Part shown: positions 22,117 through 33,955 of the stretch, in pieces | Numbering within the stretch: the stretch's first letter is position 1 | Layout of the letters: every line of letters starts with the position of its first letter | Source of the DNA: Musa acuminata AAA Group | Lineage: Eukaryota; Streptophyta; Magnoliopsida; Zingiberales; Musaceae | Direction: 5' to 3' | DNA: 64,000 nucleotides | NCBI RefSeq assembly: GCF_036884655.1 | Contig: NC_088356.1 | Coordinates: 12,072,001-12,136,000, forward strand | Notes under the pieces: generated by a model | What the model was told of the DNA's origin: nothing | The model's input: only the letters and a program-made list of their open reading frames with translations | The model's database searches: none | Made by a program: the position numbers and the translations under genes

Positions 22117-24804
22117 ATGACAATAACAAAGATTGTTGTCGAGAAATTCGACAGAAATGTCAACTTCGGCTTGTGGCAACTCAAGATGGAGGCCATTCTG
22201 GTTCAAGACGGAGTTGATTTGGTACTACAGGGAGCCGAGAGCATTCCAGATGATATGTCAAAAGAAGAGCTTGCGGGTATGGATAAGAAGGCCCGATCCA
22301 GCATCATTCTAAATCTCTCTGACGAGGTTTTACGGGAGATAGCTACGGAGACTACGGCTAAGAGCATGTGGGACAAGCTTAAAGCCTTGTACATGAAGAG
22401 GACAGTGGAGAATCGTCTCTACTTGAAGCAGAGTCTATATATGCTTCGGATGACTGAAGGTACATCTATACTCTCACATCTTGATAAGTTTGATTCTTTG
22501 GTTATAGATTTGGAGAATATAGATGCAAAAATTGATGATGAGGATAAGGCTTTGTTACTCTTGTGTTCTCTTCCTCAATCTTTTAAGCATTTCCGTGATA
22601 CTTTGATTTATGGAAAAGAAACAGTTTTGTATCAAGAAATTAAATCTGCACTGAAATCTAAGGAGCAGATAGACAGGAATATCACTGGGGAAAGTAGAGA
22701 GAATCAGGCTAAGGGTCTGGTTGTTAGGGGGAGAATGAATAAAAGAGAATTTGACAGTAGTAGATCTAAATCTAGATCTAAATCCAAACATAGAAATTTA
22801 GAATGCAGATATTGTCATAAAATGAGGCACATTAAATCTGATTGCTTTAAATTGAAAAATAAATTAAAGCAAAAGGAAAAATTTGTTGAGAAAACTATTG
22901 AATCCGCTGAAGTTAGTGTAGCAACTGATGAGAATGTTGGAAATATTTTCTCTGCTATTGATGACAGGATGATGTCTAAAAATGAATGGATTTTAGATTC
23001 GGGTTGTTCTTATCACATGTGTCCCAATAGGGATTTGTTTTCCACATATGAATCTTGTAATGGTGGAATTGTTTTGATGGGCAATAATGCCGCATGTGAT
23101 GTTGTTGGTAGAGGCACAATCCGAATTAAAATGCATGATGGTATTGTGAGGACGCTCACTAATGTTAGACATGTTCCTGATTTAAAAAAGAATCTCATCT
23201 CTTTAGACACCCTAGAGGCCCTTGGGTGTAAATACACAGCTGAAGGTGGAGTTATGAAAGTTTCTAGAAGTACCCTTATTGTTATGAAAGCTTGTAGGTC
23301 TGGTAGCTTGTATATTCTGTAGGGAACTACTATTACAGGTTCGGTTGCAGTTTCGTCATCATCATTGTTTGATTCTGACATCACCAAATTATGGCATATG
23401 CGTTTGGGTCATATGAGCGAAAAAGGTTTGAGCATATTGAGCAAAAGGGGTCTACTTTGCGGACAGAGTACTGGGCCACTTGATTTTTGTGAATACTGCA
23501 TTTTTGGAAAGCAAAAAAGAGTCAGCTTCACTTCTCCGGCAGTTCACAAAACGAAAGGTACTCTTGACTATATTCATTCAGACCTTTGGGGTCCAGCTCA
23601 TATTCAATCTAAGGGTGGTGCTAGGTATATGTTGACTTTCATTGATGATTATTCCAGAAAAGTTTGGGTTTATTTTTTGAAGCATAAAAATGATGTTTTT
23701 CTAACATTTAAACAATGGAAGGCTTTGATTGAGAAGCAAACAGGTAAACAGATTAAGCGGCTTCGAACAGATAATGGCATAGAATTTTGTGAAGGTGACT
23801 TTGAAGAATTATGCAAAAATGAAGGAATCATTAGGAATCGCACTGTTAGGATGACGCCTCAGCAAAATGGTGTGGCCGAACATATGAACAGAACACTCTT
23901 GGAGAGAGCAAGGTGTATGATCTCAAATGCAGGGTTGACAAAGGACTTTTGGGCAGAGGCGATTAATATGGCCTGTTATGTTGTCAATCGCGCTCCTTCT
24001 GCAGCACTTAACCTTAAAACTCCAGAGAAAGTTTGGTCAGGTACTCCTGCTGATTACTCTGATTTAAAAATTTTTGGGTGTCCAGCATACATGCATGTAA
24101 ATGAAGGAAAATTAGAGTCTCGGGCTAAAAGGTGCATTTTCTTTGGGTATACTTCTGGGGTGAAAGGATACAGATTATGGTGTTCTGATCCCAAATCCCC
24201 AAAATTTATAATCAGTAGAGATGTTACTTTTGATGAATTGTTTATGTTATCTTCCAAAGAGGATTCTACTAGTTGTACAAATGATAGTGCGCAGAAGCAG
24301 GTGGAGCTTGAGATTGGTAGTTCAGATTCTTTTAAGTCGAACTCTTCTACTCAAAGAATGCCAGTAGGTGGTCCCGAGACTACTGACGTAGATGATCCAG
24401 AGGAAGAGCAATATTCCATAGCAAAGGATAGACCACGGAGAGATATTCGACCACCACAAAAGTATGCAAATTTGGTTGCATATGCTTTGTCTGTTGCAGA
24501 AGAGACAAGTGAAGTTGGTGAGCCTACTTCCTACTCAGATGCAGTTTCTTGTGATAATTCCACTAAGTGGTTGATTGCGATGAATGAAGAAATTGAATCT
24601 CTCTATCAGAATATAACTTGGGATCTTGTGAAGCCGTCTTTGGGTAAAAAAATTGTTGGATGCAAATGGGATACTATTGCTAAGGGAAAAGTCCTTGTTC
24701 AGAAAATTCATATGAAGGACAATCCAGCTGATATGTTTACGAAGCATCTTCCGGTTTACAAGTTCAAGCAGTGCTTGGACTTGGTTGGTGTTCATTGTTG
24801 GTGA
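22117..24804 (+). pseudogene. Copia gag-protease-integrase with in-frame loss of reverse transcriptase
   Basis: One frame runs from 22117 (ATG; an upstream TTG at 22108 may be a mutated start) to 24804, broken only by a TAG at 23320-23322. Gag has the knuckle [14 protein letters not shown]. The protease shows [11 protein letters not shown]. The integrase has the HHCC finger (LWHMRLGHM ... CEYC), then [15 protein letters not shown] and the glutamate after PQQNGVAEH, so the D-D-E triad is present. Near 24665-24675 the frame passes from the start of the reverse transcriptase region (IVGCKW) directly into the very end of RNase H ([11 protein letters not shown]). This removes the polymerase but keeps the frame. 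Confidence 0.9.
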
Positions 24805-24870
24805 TTGCCCGTTGGGGCTTTTATGAAGAAGGTGGAGCAAGTTTTGTTAGAATATGCCAAGGTGGAGATT

Positions 24871-25285
24871 TGTTAGTTTGGCAAGTCTCATAGTCCCACA
24901 TCGGGAAAATCAGACTTGTTGTCTCGTCTTGGAACTATAAATAAGGGCCTGAGCTTTGAAGTCAGATGCACCACAAGAAAAACCTAAGTGTTTGCTTTGG
25001 TTTAAGTCCATACTCAGTTAAATAGTTTGGACTTATAGTTTGGTTTTTCTTGTTTAGTATTTTCGGGTGTTTTATGGCCTAGGAACATCTTCCTAAGGCA
25101 TTTGTAATTGTCCCTCTTTTACAGTAGTAATTTGCTCCTCTTTCGTCCGTGGATGTAGGTCAAAGTCAATTGACCGAACCACGTAAATCTGGTGTTCTTG
25201 TCGCTTCTTTTATTCTTCCGCTTTATTGTCTTTGTTGGGTTGCCAAAATTATCCTTTGGTAAATTTCCTGGGGCTAGCTCTAACA
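24871..25285 (+). repeat. 3' LTR of the copia element with a 34-base insertion
   Basis: It matches the 5' LTR except for a few substitutions and an extra segment at 25242-25275 just before the conserved AGCTCTAACA end. A purine-rich tract (AAGGTGGAGA) precedes it. Confidence 0.9.
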
Positions 25286-26591
25286 TGCTGTATACCCATT
25301 CATATGATGGATGCAGTTGGTCTCATAGCTGCTCGTATGGGGACACTAGGAATACAAAAAGGTGTTCATTGGAGAATGAGTTCACTAATTGATCCGCTTA
25401 CAGAATATTGGATGGTTAATGATGCCTTATTGTCAAACAGCAATTTCGTAGTCCCAATGGTGTATCTGATCCTTAGACTTGAGACACCAAGAATGTCATA
25501 TATGAGTACTCCACTCTTTGATACCAGACTTATAGGTCTGGAGGTTCTAAATCTAGCATAGCAGGTTATCGAGAGTGGTAGCCAACCTTACGAGGACTAT
25601 TGAGTGTCGATAGAGGATCATCTACTCTCGGTGTCATGAGAGGAATATCATATGTGTTCTTGCTCAAATAAATCCCTGGCCAAGGTCATTCGGATTGAGA
25701 GATAAAGAGTTCTCCGGGAGAATCTGATTAGAGTGAGACTCGATTAAAAACTGTAGGGGTCTGACAACATTATGCTCGGTATACGGTTTATGGGATATTA
25801 GATGGATAAGGGATTATAGGTACACGGTAACTGAGGACAAACAGGTCTAATGGATTGGATTCTCTTGTATCGTCTAGGGACTGCAGCGTAGTGGCATAGT
25901 ACGTTCGCAGTCGATGAGTCGAGTGAATTATTATGAAGATAATAATTCACTAAGCTAGAAAGAGTTCTAACAAGTATGAATCATAGCCAGCTCGATATTG
26001 GGCCTAGAAGGTCACACACATATAGTAGACATTGCGATGAATAGAGGTTCGAATATGAGATATCCGTTGGAACTCCTATCTTATTAAATATCCAATAAAC
26101 CCCTGAATTATTGGATCCTATGAATGAGATCCAATAAAAACCAATGAGAGATTATTGAATAGAGATTCACTAATCTAAGAGGGCAAGATCTATTAAGGTT
26201 AAGTTGACAAGAGACCTCTATAAATATGAGGGAACTAGTGGTTCATAGGCTAGAGCCTTTTTGGTTTGCCTCTCCTATTCTCCTCCCCTTCTCCACCTCA
26301 AATAGCAGACCTAGAGATTTGAGGAGTATCATCGTAGGCCTGCTATGTGGATCATCACTAGAGAGGAGGGCGTTTGATCTCCTTCACTCTTTCCTAAAGA
26401 TCTATAAGGATTCAGGGATATACAATCTCCCTACGTAACATAATCTATTTTATATACGTAGTTTTAAGTTTCACAGATTTTTCACACCAATCTTCACATG
26501 ATGATGAATATATCTTTGGAAAATTAAGGATTTTATTTTCTATTCTTCCGTTGTGCATGTGATGTCGTCTCTAAGATTTCCCAACACTTAC

Positions 26592-28680
26592 TCCTCTAAG
26601 TATAAAGGGTATAACATCTTATATTATCTATTTTGTTCTATGATCGAGCACTCTTGTATTAACCTAAAATCTTTCACTTTCGACTATCTTATTGAGAAGC
26701 CCATCGACACCGATCTTACAAAGTTCCTAGCCTCTGTCCTTCGACCTTATCTCTGTACTTGGAGTTTGCCTTTGTATTCTCTGCCTCCTCAGCCCTTTTC
26801 CCAACTATGTGCTCTCCCTCCATGAGAGCAAATGATCGATAATTCTATGAAAGTCCTGCCTCTATAGTACCATGGTGTTGTCATGCTCAACCCTATTATT
26901 TGTTGCTTCGCTTCTACATTCATTTCTTTGCGATTGATAGGTCCACATCTACGATATTATGGCACTCATTTGAGTTCATCTTCATCATAATCGATGCTTA
27001 GTTTTGGGTAGCTAAGTCTCTTTGGACTCATCGTCGCTTCCTTGCCCCTTTTGACCATATGTTTTAACGCCTTTGTGTTCTCCGAGTAATTTCTCTTGGT
27101 CGATGGAAAGACATACTACAACTCTCATGATGGCTTTCGCCATCATGTTATAGGGCTCGTGTTAATTCTATCCTCCTTTATATTCTTAGTAGTAACGGTC
27201 ACTCGGTCTTATCTTTTGGCTTATCGAGCTTTCTTAAGCGAATATGAGCTATAGAGCAGTCTAACACTCCAATTACTTCGATCATACCTCTATATGATCA
27301 AGTCCTCCTACGAGACTCAGTGATACTTGTACTCAAAATTCTCTTTCGATGTTACACAACCCTTATATGCTGATAACCAAAGCTTTCATCCGATGTAAAA
27401 TTCGATGTACGTACAAAAGACCTACCTTTGTGGTGTCATGACATTTACTTCTTGAATTCATATCTTTTATCGTTATGTTGTTCACCAAAGTGAAGCTCCC
27501 AATAGCCCTCGATCATATCTCTGTATGATTAAGTCACACACGAAACTTCTCCCATGTGTGTCACATTACCTTAAACTATTCCACTATGATTCATTGCACC
27601 ATGTCGCCTCCCGATGATATCTCCATTGTATTCTAATCTTTGTGGGATGAACTTGTACTGTGATCTCTCCACATGTGACTTTTGCTAGCATATAGCAAGG
27701 CTTTCATCACTTTCGATTATATTCACTCATTTGATAATCGACCTTTGTTTACTCGATCTCGGGTCACATTTGGATGAAGCACAACTCTAGTATAGTCTGT
27801 CACCTAACAACTCTTAAAGTCCACTGACTTTGTTGAAATTGATGCACCATTATCGGGATCCTAGGCCCTACCTCCCGCATAATCTCTATTACGTATTGCT
27901 TCATTTGTGGTAACTCGAATGGTAACACTATGACATATTCTTCAAGAGAACCTGCCCCCGCGTACTCTTGCCATGTGCTAAGGTCTTGATCTCGTAATGC
28001 ATTCACCAACACATCACCTCGTGCAAGATTATGTGACGACTCATCATCGCTTTCTTAGTTCGCTGAGCTTTATAGAGCCATCATCTTGAGGCATCCTGCT
28101 CAATATGTGTAGTTTGTTGCACATGATTCTCCCTTTAGAGAACTAGTACTTATCCCTCCTAAATATTTGTTTTGTTAGAGCAATATTTTTCTTTGTATCA
28201 TTCCCTCTAGAAGTTTTGGATAACACTATCCCTTTGGACTACTTTGCCTATTTGAACGTGTACATCATTTCACCACCACGAATGTACTTGCTAGATTGTG
28301 TCTCTTTACTAATACAACCCTCGTTGCGCTCTTCTCTCATGTCGAAGAGGAAGTTTCAATGCTCTATAACCCTAAGTTTCGGTAGCCTTTGGATGGCCAT
28401 AAACAATCCATCGTCCACATACAAACCCTTACATAAGTATAAAATTCTTTAAATTAGTAACTCCATCACCTCTATGAGCTTTGTATGACTTTTTCAATCA
28501 TCAAGTAATTCACCATTCCTTGTATGGTCTCATCTTTTGCCAAACACCTCATTTATTTTGAGCATCATCAAATTTAATTATCAATATCAAGCTATAACTC
28601 GAATTCTGTCATCTCAATCTATATATTCTTCTCTGTTGATTATCCTCCATGTTGTTACGCTAAATGTTACTTTTCTGATG
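26592..28680 (-). other. Main internal block of the old non-autonomous copy
   Basis: This 2.1-kb block corresponds to about 1930-4440 of the young copy, reversed. Antisense frames such as 28216-28452 and 26553-26825 share words (KRKFQC, LTKFL) with the young copy only because the DNA is homologous. No function is implied. Confidence 0.8.
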
Positions 28681-29797
28681 CCTAATTGGACTTACCGAAA
28701 AAATTGAATGTTGGACCAAAAATGACACTAAATTCTAGACGTAACAAAAATAGCATCGTAATTGATATTGCATGCATATTAAAAAAGACTTATTTGCAGG
28801 GGTGATCGGTAAGTGACGTGGAGGAATCACCCGGTCATCGCCCCCTAAGATGCACGTGGTATTCCCTCCGACTCCCATGTCGACCAACTACTACCCCCAA
28901 GTCAGCAACGAGTAGATGCGGATGAACTACGACTCCATCCCTGCTTACCTCTTCTATGAATAATAAATAATGACCATGTCATCGGCTAAACCACTTAGTT
29001 TACGTGTGGGCGCTGGCAACACAAGTATCCGTAAATCCCGGAGAGAAGGTCAATCCCATGCTTCCATTAGCGATGAAATCTGAGAACGACATGACGAGGC
29101 AAACATGATGCCCGCCTGCTGGTCTCCAATGAAATCTGACGACGATATGACGAGGCAAACATGATGCCTGCTTCCATTTATCACCACCCTGTAACGACAG
29201 CCAGCGTCCTCATCATCCTCCAGATCAACTAATTATATTTATTATCCGATTAGCTATCATGATCGCCATGAATTAATTCATTCATCTTGACTCGTTCTAT
29301 GCATTTTGAGCCTGTCGGTGCCTCTTCACCGCCAATATGCCTATTAGGCCGCGACGTCGTTAATAAATTACGTGTGTCCTCGACGACTTCTTGGCGCGCG
29401 CACGTGCCCGTGCCCGAGCCGAGCCCTCCTAATGGACTACGAGAGAAGTGATGAGATAAGTAAGCAACTTGGGAAAGAAAAAGCCTGTCACTTTCCAGGA
29501 TTTATGAATATCCATACACGATTTGGTACGCGAACCGGCTCCAGTCTGTCACGGGGTTCTTGTCCACGAGGAGACCACCAGCCCTCCCGTCCGATCCATC
29601 ACCCACCGTCAACTGCCTCTTCAACGGTAGTAGTAGCGAGTTGTGTGCCTCCTTCTTGGGGCACGCTCCGTGACCTCTAAAAGGACGGCCACCTCCCCTC
29701 TGTATTCCACCTCTTCTTCGGGCTTCTTCATCTGCATCCAGGTGAACGATCTGTCTTCTTTATGCTCGGTCGACTAAGCTTAGCACAAGCAAAGTGA

Positions 29798-29839
<42 letters not shown>

Positions 29840-29892
29840 ATCTCCGTTTCGTTTTCGTATCAAGGCAGGCCTAAAGAGCAAGTAGCACAGCG
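28681..29892. other. PCK upstream region with tandem duplication, ACGT boxes and CT repeat
   Basis: No gene seen. A 56-base tandem duplication lies at about 29073-29184 (each copy begins ATGAAATCTGA). CACGTG boxes occur at about 28853-28858 and at 29401-29406, and GACGTC near 29353; these are potential bZIP or bHLH sites. A long CT repeat at about 29804-29836 lies in the likely PCK leader, 57-89 bases before the ATG. Confidence 0.55.
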
Positions 29893-32800
29893 ATGGAGGG
29901 GGGGAAGGCAGAGTTCAGCTTCGCCAATGGGGGTGTGCCGGCGGTCGTGTCGCCGCGCGGAAGGCTGCCACCGATCCAGACAAGCCGCAGCATCAGCTTC
30001 AAGAAGACCAAGGACGGGGAGGATCGGGACGGCAACGACGGCATCTGCCACGACGACAGCACCCCGCCGGTGAAGGCGCAGACCATTGACGAGCTCCACT
30101 CCCTCCAGAAGAAGCGCTCCGCCCCCACCACCCCCGTCAAGGATGGCCAGGGCGCCCCCTTTGCCACCATCTCCGACGAGGAGCGCCAGAGGCTGCAGCT
30201 CCAGTCCATCAGGTGAACCCCCGTCTGCCCGCCTTCCACCAGTTTGCTGGCTCTAACCCCAAATCCTGGCTCGCTGATGACGACGCGTGCAGTGCGTCGC
30301 TGGCATCGCTGACTCGAGAGACAGGACCCAAGTTGGTGAAGGGCGATCCGGCGAGGAAGGCGGACACCCCCAAGATCAGCACTGTTCACCACCATTACTT
30401 CACCCCGACCATCAGCGTCAGCGACAGCGCCCTCAAGTTCACCCATGTCCTCTACAACCTCTCACCTGCAGGTTACATGCTCTTCCCCTCTCTGCCCATG
30501 GATGTTTGTTTGGGTTAGAAGCCTGGAAGCACTTCACCGACTAAGCCAAGGTTGCTCAATCTCACTGTCAACATCATTCATCAGTGGTCAATATGCCCAC
30601 ACGATGTTGCCATATGCACCTAGTATGCAATGCACGATCTTTCTCTCATAACTCCTCTTTTCCCCCTTTCTTCTTTGTTTTTTATCCCATTCATTACTTC
30701 TTCATCCTGAAGAGTGAAGAGGTTCATGCATTTGTCAACCTCTCGCCTGCAGGTAAACATTCACTTCACCAACTTGCCAAGGTTGCCCAAGGTCACTGTC
30801 AAACATCAGCCGATCATTCATTAGTTGTAAATATGCCCAAGTGTCCATTGATGTTGCCATATGCAATGCATAATCTTGCTTCCATAACTCCTTTTCCCCC
30901 CCTTTCTTCTTTGTTCTTTATCCCACTCACTGGTAGTTCTCCTCTTCATCCTGAAGAGGTTCATGCATTTAGTTTATATCCTTGTGGAGATCATGCTCAG
31001 CTGTTTGACCTGTGTAATTCTCATGACTTGTACTCATCTGAAACTTTCATCTCTGAGCATGCATGAGTACAAATCCTCATACATGACACTCAACTTGTAC
31101 ATTGCTTTTATTGATCAAGTAACCTTTGTCGTTCCAGAACTGTATGAACAAGCCATAAAATATGAGAAGGGATCGTTTATCACATCGACTGGAGCTTTGG
31201 CCACCTTGTCTGGTGCAAAGACCGGTCGTGCTCCCCGGGACAAGCGAGTTGTCTTCGATGAAACCACTGCAGAAGAGCTGTGGTGGGGGAAGTGAGTTCC
31301 ACAATTCCTCTGTCATTCTGTATTCTACTTGTTTTTGGCACATGTCACTACCTATTGATCTGCTCCCTTCATTAATCTTTTTTTGTCCATATAGGGGATC
31401 GCCTAATATTGAAATGGATGAACACACATTCCTAGTGAACAGGGAGAGAGCTGTTGATTACCTGAATTCTCTGGACAAGGTATTGCAACTACTAAAATTT
31501 TTGCTAAAATTATTGCAACTACTAACATGTAAGAGCTATGATAAACCAAATCCTGAGATTTGCTGATGATAAGAAATTGAAAATTCTTTTTGCTAGTCTC
31601 TGATCTTCCTCATATATCAGCCATCACACTTTCCCTACACATCTGACAATTTATGCGAAGAAAAACCCTTCTGTCGAGTAGTTGACAGATTAACACATAT
31701 TTCTTATCACTGAACCAAGAAGACAGAGAAGCATGCTAAGAAAGATTTTCAATCATTCTATTTATTAATGCTCATCCTCTCTTGACTAGAGAATACCCTG
31801 CACCGTCTGAAATTACCAGTTTTACCAAAGAAATGAATTCTTACTTATACACTGTTTTAAGCTTCAGCCCTTATTCTCATTGTTAACCTGTCAGGTGCTT
31901 CTATCTATCCTTTGCTGTGATTGGTCTTACTTATGTACTATGTAAATTTATTTGAATCGATTGATTCAGTATTTACATGCATGCTTCTTTGGAATCTAAT
32001 TATGTTATCACCACAGGTGTTTGTGAATGATCAATTCCTGAACTGGGATCCTGTGCATCAGATCAAAGTGAGAATTGTTTCAGCAAGAGCCTACCATTCC
32101 CTATTCATGCATAATATGTGAGTACAAACATGGAAAACAACCAGTAGAGAAGTGTATTTTCGTAGAATAGGTCATGCATAAAAGATACCTTGGCTGCTGC
32201 AGGTGCATCCGTCCCACACCAGAAGAATTGGAAAATTTTGGTACTCCAGATTTCACGATCTACAATGCAGGGCAGTTCCCGTGCAACCGTTACACGCACT
32301 ACATGACTTCCTCAACCAGTGTAGACCTGAATCTTGCTAGAAAGGAAATGGTTATCCTTGGTACTCAATATGCTGGAGAGATGAAGAAGGGTCTGTTCAG
32401 TTTGATGCACTATCTGATGCCTAAGAGACAAATTCTTTCTTTACATTCTGGGTGCAACATGGGCAAAGATGGGAATGTTGCCCTCTTCTTTGGATTATCA
32501 GGTAAGGTTAGGCGAAGTAGGATAAGGAGCCATCCTTCTATCTCTCATTTCATTAATCATGTGTCTTTTATCTACCTGAAACCACTCTACCTTTGTATGC
32601 ATTTGTTTTTCAGGCACTGGGAAGACAACTTTGTCTACTGATCATAACAGGCTACTTATCGGTGACGATGAACATTGTTGGAGTGACAATGGTGTTTCAA
32701 ATATTGAAGGTGGGTGCTACGCCAAGTGCATAGACCTATCAAAGGAGAAGGAACCTGATATCTGGAATGCCATCAAGTTTGGAACTGGTAAAATCCACAG

Positions 32801-33955
32801 TGTGCTTTTGTATTGTATATAAAATGGATTCGTTTCTTTACAATGTAAAATGAAAGGTGTGAGAACCTTGCAGTGTTGGAAAATGTTGTATTAGAAGAGC
32901 ACACTCGTGAAGTGGACTATTCGGATAAGTCGGTCACAGGTACTTCCCTTGTGCTCTTCTCTCACCAATGCAAAATCAGATTGATGTAGTTGTGATAACT
33001 GATAACATCACCATTGATGATTTTGCAGAGAACACTCGCGCTGCCTATCCGATCGAGTTCATCCCCAATGCGAAGATACCATGTGTCGGACCGCACCCGA
33101 GGAATGTTATCCTACTGGCCTGTGATGCCTTTGGCGTCCTCCCACCAGTGAGCAAGCTGAGCCTGAGCCAAACCATGTACCATTTCATAAGTGGCTACAC
33201 TGCTCTGGTACCATATTTTTCATCCTTGAACCGCTGATAACTATAAAATCATAGTGGTTTCTGTATTCATGTGCCATTACTGGAGTACAGGTTGCCGGCA
33301 CTGAGGAAGGTGTAAAAGAGCCACAGGCCACGTTCTCTGCTTGCTTCGGTGCGGCCTTCATAATGCTCCACCCCACTAGGTACGCTGCAATGCTGGCCGA
33401 GAAAATGCAGAGGTATGGGGCCACTGGGTGGCTAGTCAACACCGGTTGGTCTGGTGGAAGGTAGGTGAAACGTCATGGACCCATGCAAGACGTTAAGAGG
33501 AGAGCCCTCGTCCTTGTCTAGCTGCTTCACACATTTCTATCCCCTTCAGGTATGGCGTGGGCAGCCGCATCAAGCTGGCCTACACTCGGAAGATCATCGA
33601 CGCCATACACTCTGGGAGCCTACTGACTGCCAATTACAAGAAGACGGAGGTGTTTGGGCTGGATATTCCAACTGAGATCGAGGGTGTGCCATCAGAGATT
33701 CTGGATCCGATGAACACTGTAAGTTTTTTCTTTCTCATTGTTCCTTCACTGTATCAAGCAATTGGAGATTAGAATGAACGTGATGCTGATCGCACTGTGT
33801 AATGGGGACAGTGGCAGGACAAGGCAGCCTACAGGGAAACACTGCTGAAGCTGGCTGGCCTGTTCAGGAAGAACTTTGAGGTGTTTGCAAATTACAAGAT
33901 CGGCAAGGACGGGAATCTGACGGAGGAGATTCTCGCTGCTGGCCCCAACTTCTGA
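29893..33955 (+). CDS. PCK: Phosphoenolpyruvate carboxykinase (ATP), 12 exons, 679 aa
   Basis: This cytosolic enzyme converts oxaloacetate and ATP to phosphoenolpyruvate in gluconeogenesis and organic or amino acid metabolism. Exons are 29893-30212, 30293-30471, 31138-31291, 31395-31479, 32017-32117, 32203-32501, 32614-32787, 32874-32939, 33029-33207, 33291-33460, 33550-33718 and 33812-33955. Every junction is GT-AG and phases agree, giving 679 residues, the normal plant length. Residues 1 to about 130 are the plant-specific extension with Ser/Thr-rich, phosphorylation-prone stretches. The catalytic part has the nucleotide loop GLSGTGKTT at about 377-385 and the metal-binding GDDEHCWSD from about 396. 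No damage is seen, so it should be functional. AATAAA lies near 34103. Confidence 0.96.
30455..30970 (+). repeat. Tandem duplication in PCK intron 2 that copies the exon 2 splice donor
   Basis: About 281 bases starting at the last 17 bases of exon 2 (30455) are repeated from about 30735. The second unit repeats CTCGCCTGCAG|GTAAAC at 30742-30758, where the real donor reads CTCACCTGCAG|GTTACA. The middle parts (AATATGCCCA, GATGTTGCCATATGCA, CTTCTTTGTT, CATCCTGAAGAG) also repeat. The units have diverged by small indels. Confidence 0.8.

Larger units (their letters stand above)
21696..25285 (+). mobile_element. Ty1/copia element (Tnt1-like) lacking reverse transcriptase
   Basis: LTRs at 21696-22076 (381 bases) and 24871-25285 (415 bases) begin TGTTAGTTTGG and end CTCTAACA. 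Flanking TCCTG and TGCTG are a target duplication with one mismatch. The interior has gag, protease and integrase in copia order but no reverse transcriptase and almost no RNase H. Few LTR differences apart from a 34-base insertion in the 3' LTR suggest a fairly recent insertion. It must move, if at all, by using proteins from a complete relative. Confidence 0.92.
21419..26586 (+). repeat. Solo LTR C of the same family, split by a copia element
   Basis: Two parts, 21419-21695 and 25286-26586, together give a 1.57-kb LTR matching A. It starts TGCTAATAATAGG and ends CCCAACA. CTTAC is duplicated at 21414-21418 and 26587-26591. A TATA-like CTATAAATATG box lies near 26218. The copia element at 21696-25285 is inserted in its U3 region. 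Confidence 0.87.
16870..28680 (-). mobile_element. Old minus-strand copy of the non-autonomous LTR element, with nested insertions
   Basis: Blocks on the plus strand at 17313-17478, 19012-19661, 21338-21418 and 26592-28680 are the reverse complement, in collinear order, of the interior of the young copy at about 1930-5380. For example 28216-28452 pairs with 2016-2345, 27800-28012 with 2956-3150, 26640-26825 with 4219-4407, and 19020-19640 with 4560-5180. Divergence is high, mostly C-to-T or G-to-A type. The gaps are exactly filled by three solo LTRs with target duplications. A 3' LTR remnant lies at the left end; no 5' LTR is seen at the right end, so the copy is truncated there. Confidence 0.85.

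Noticed and set aside
26553..28452. Frames at 26553-26825 and 28216-28452 as genes
   Set aside because: They are antisense stretches of the old non-autonomous element, shared with the young copy because the DNA is homologous.
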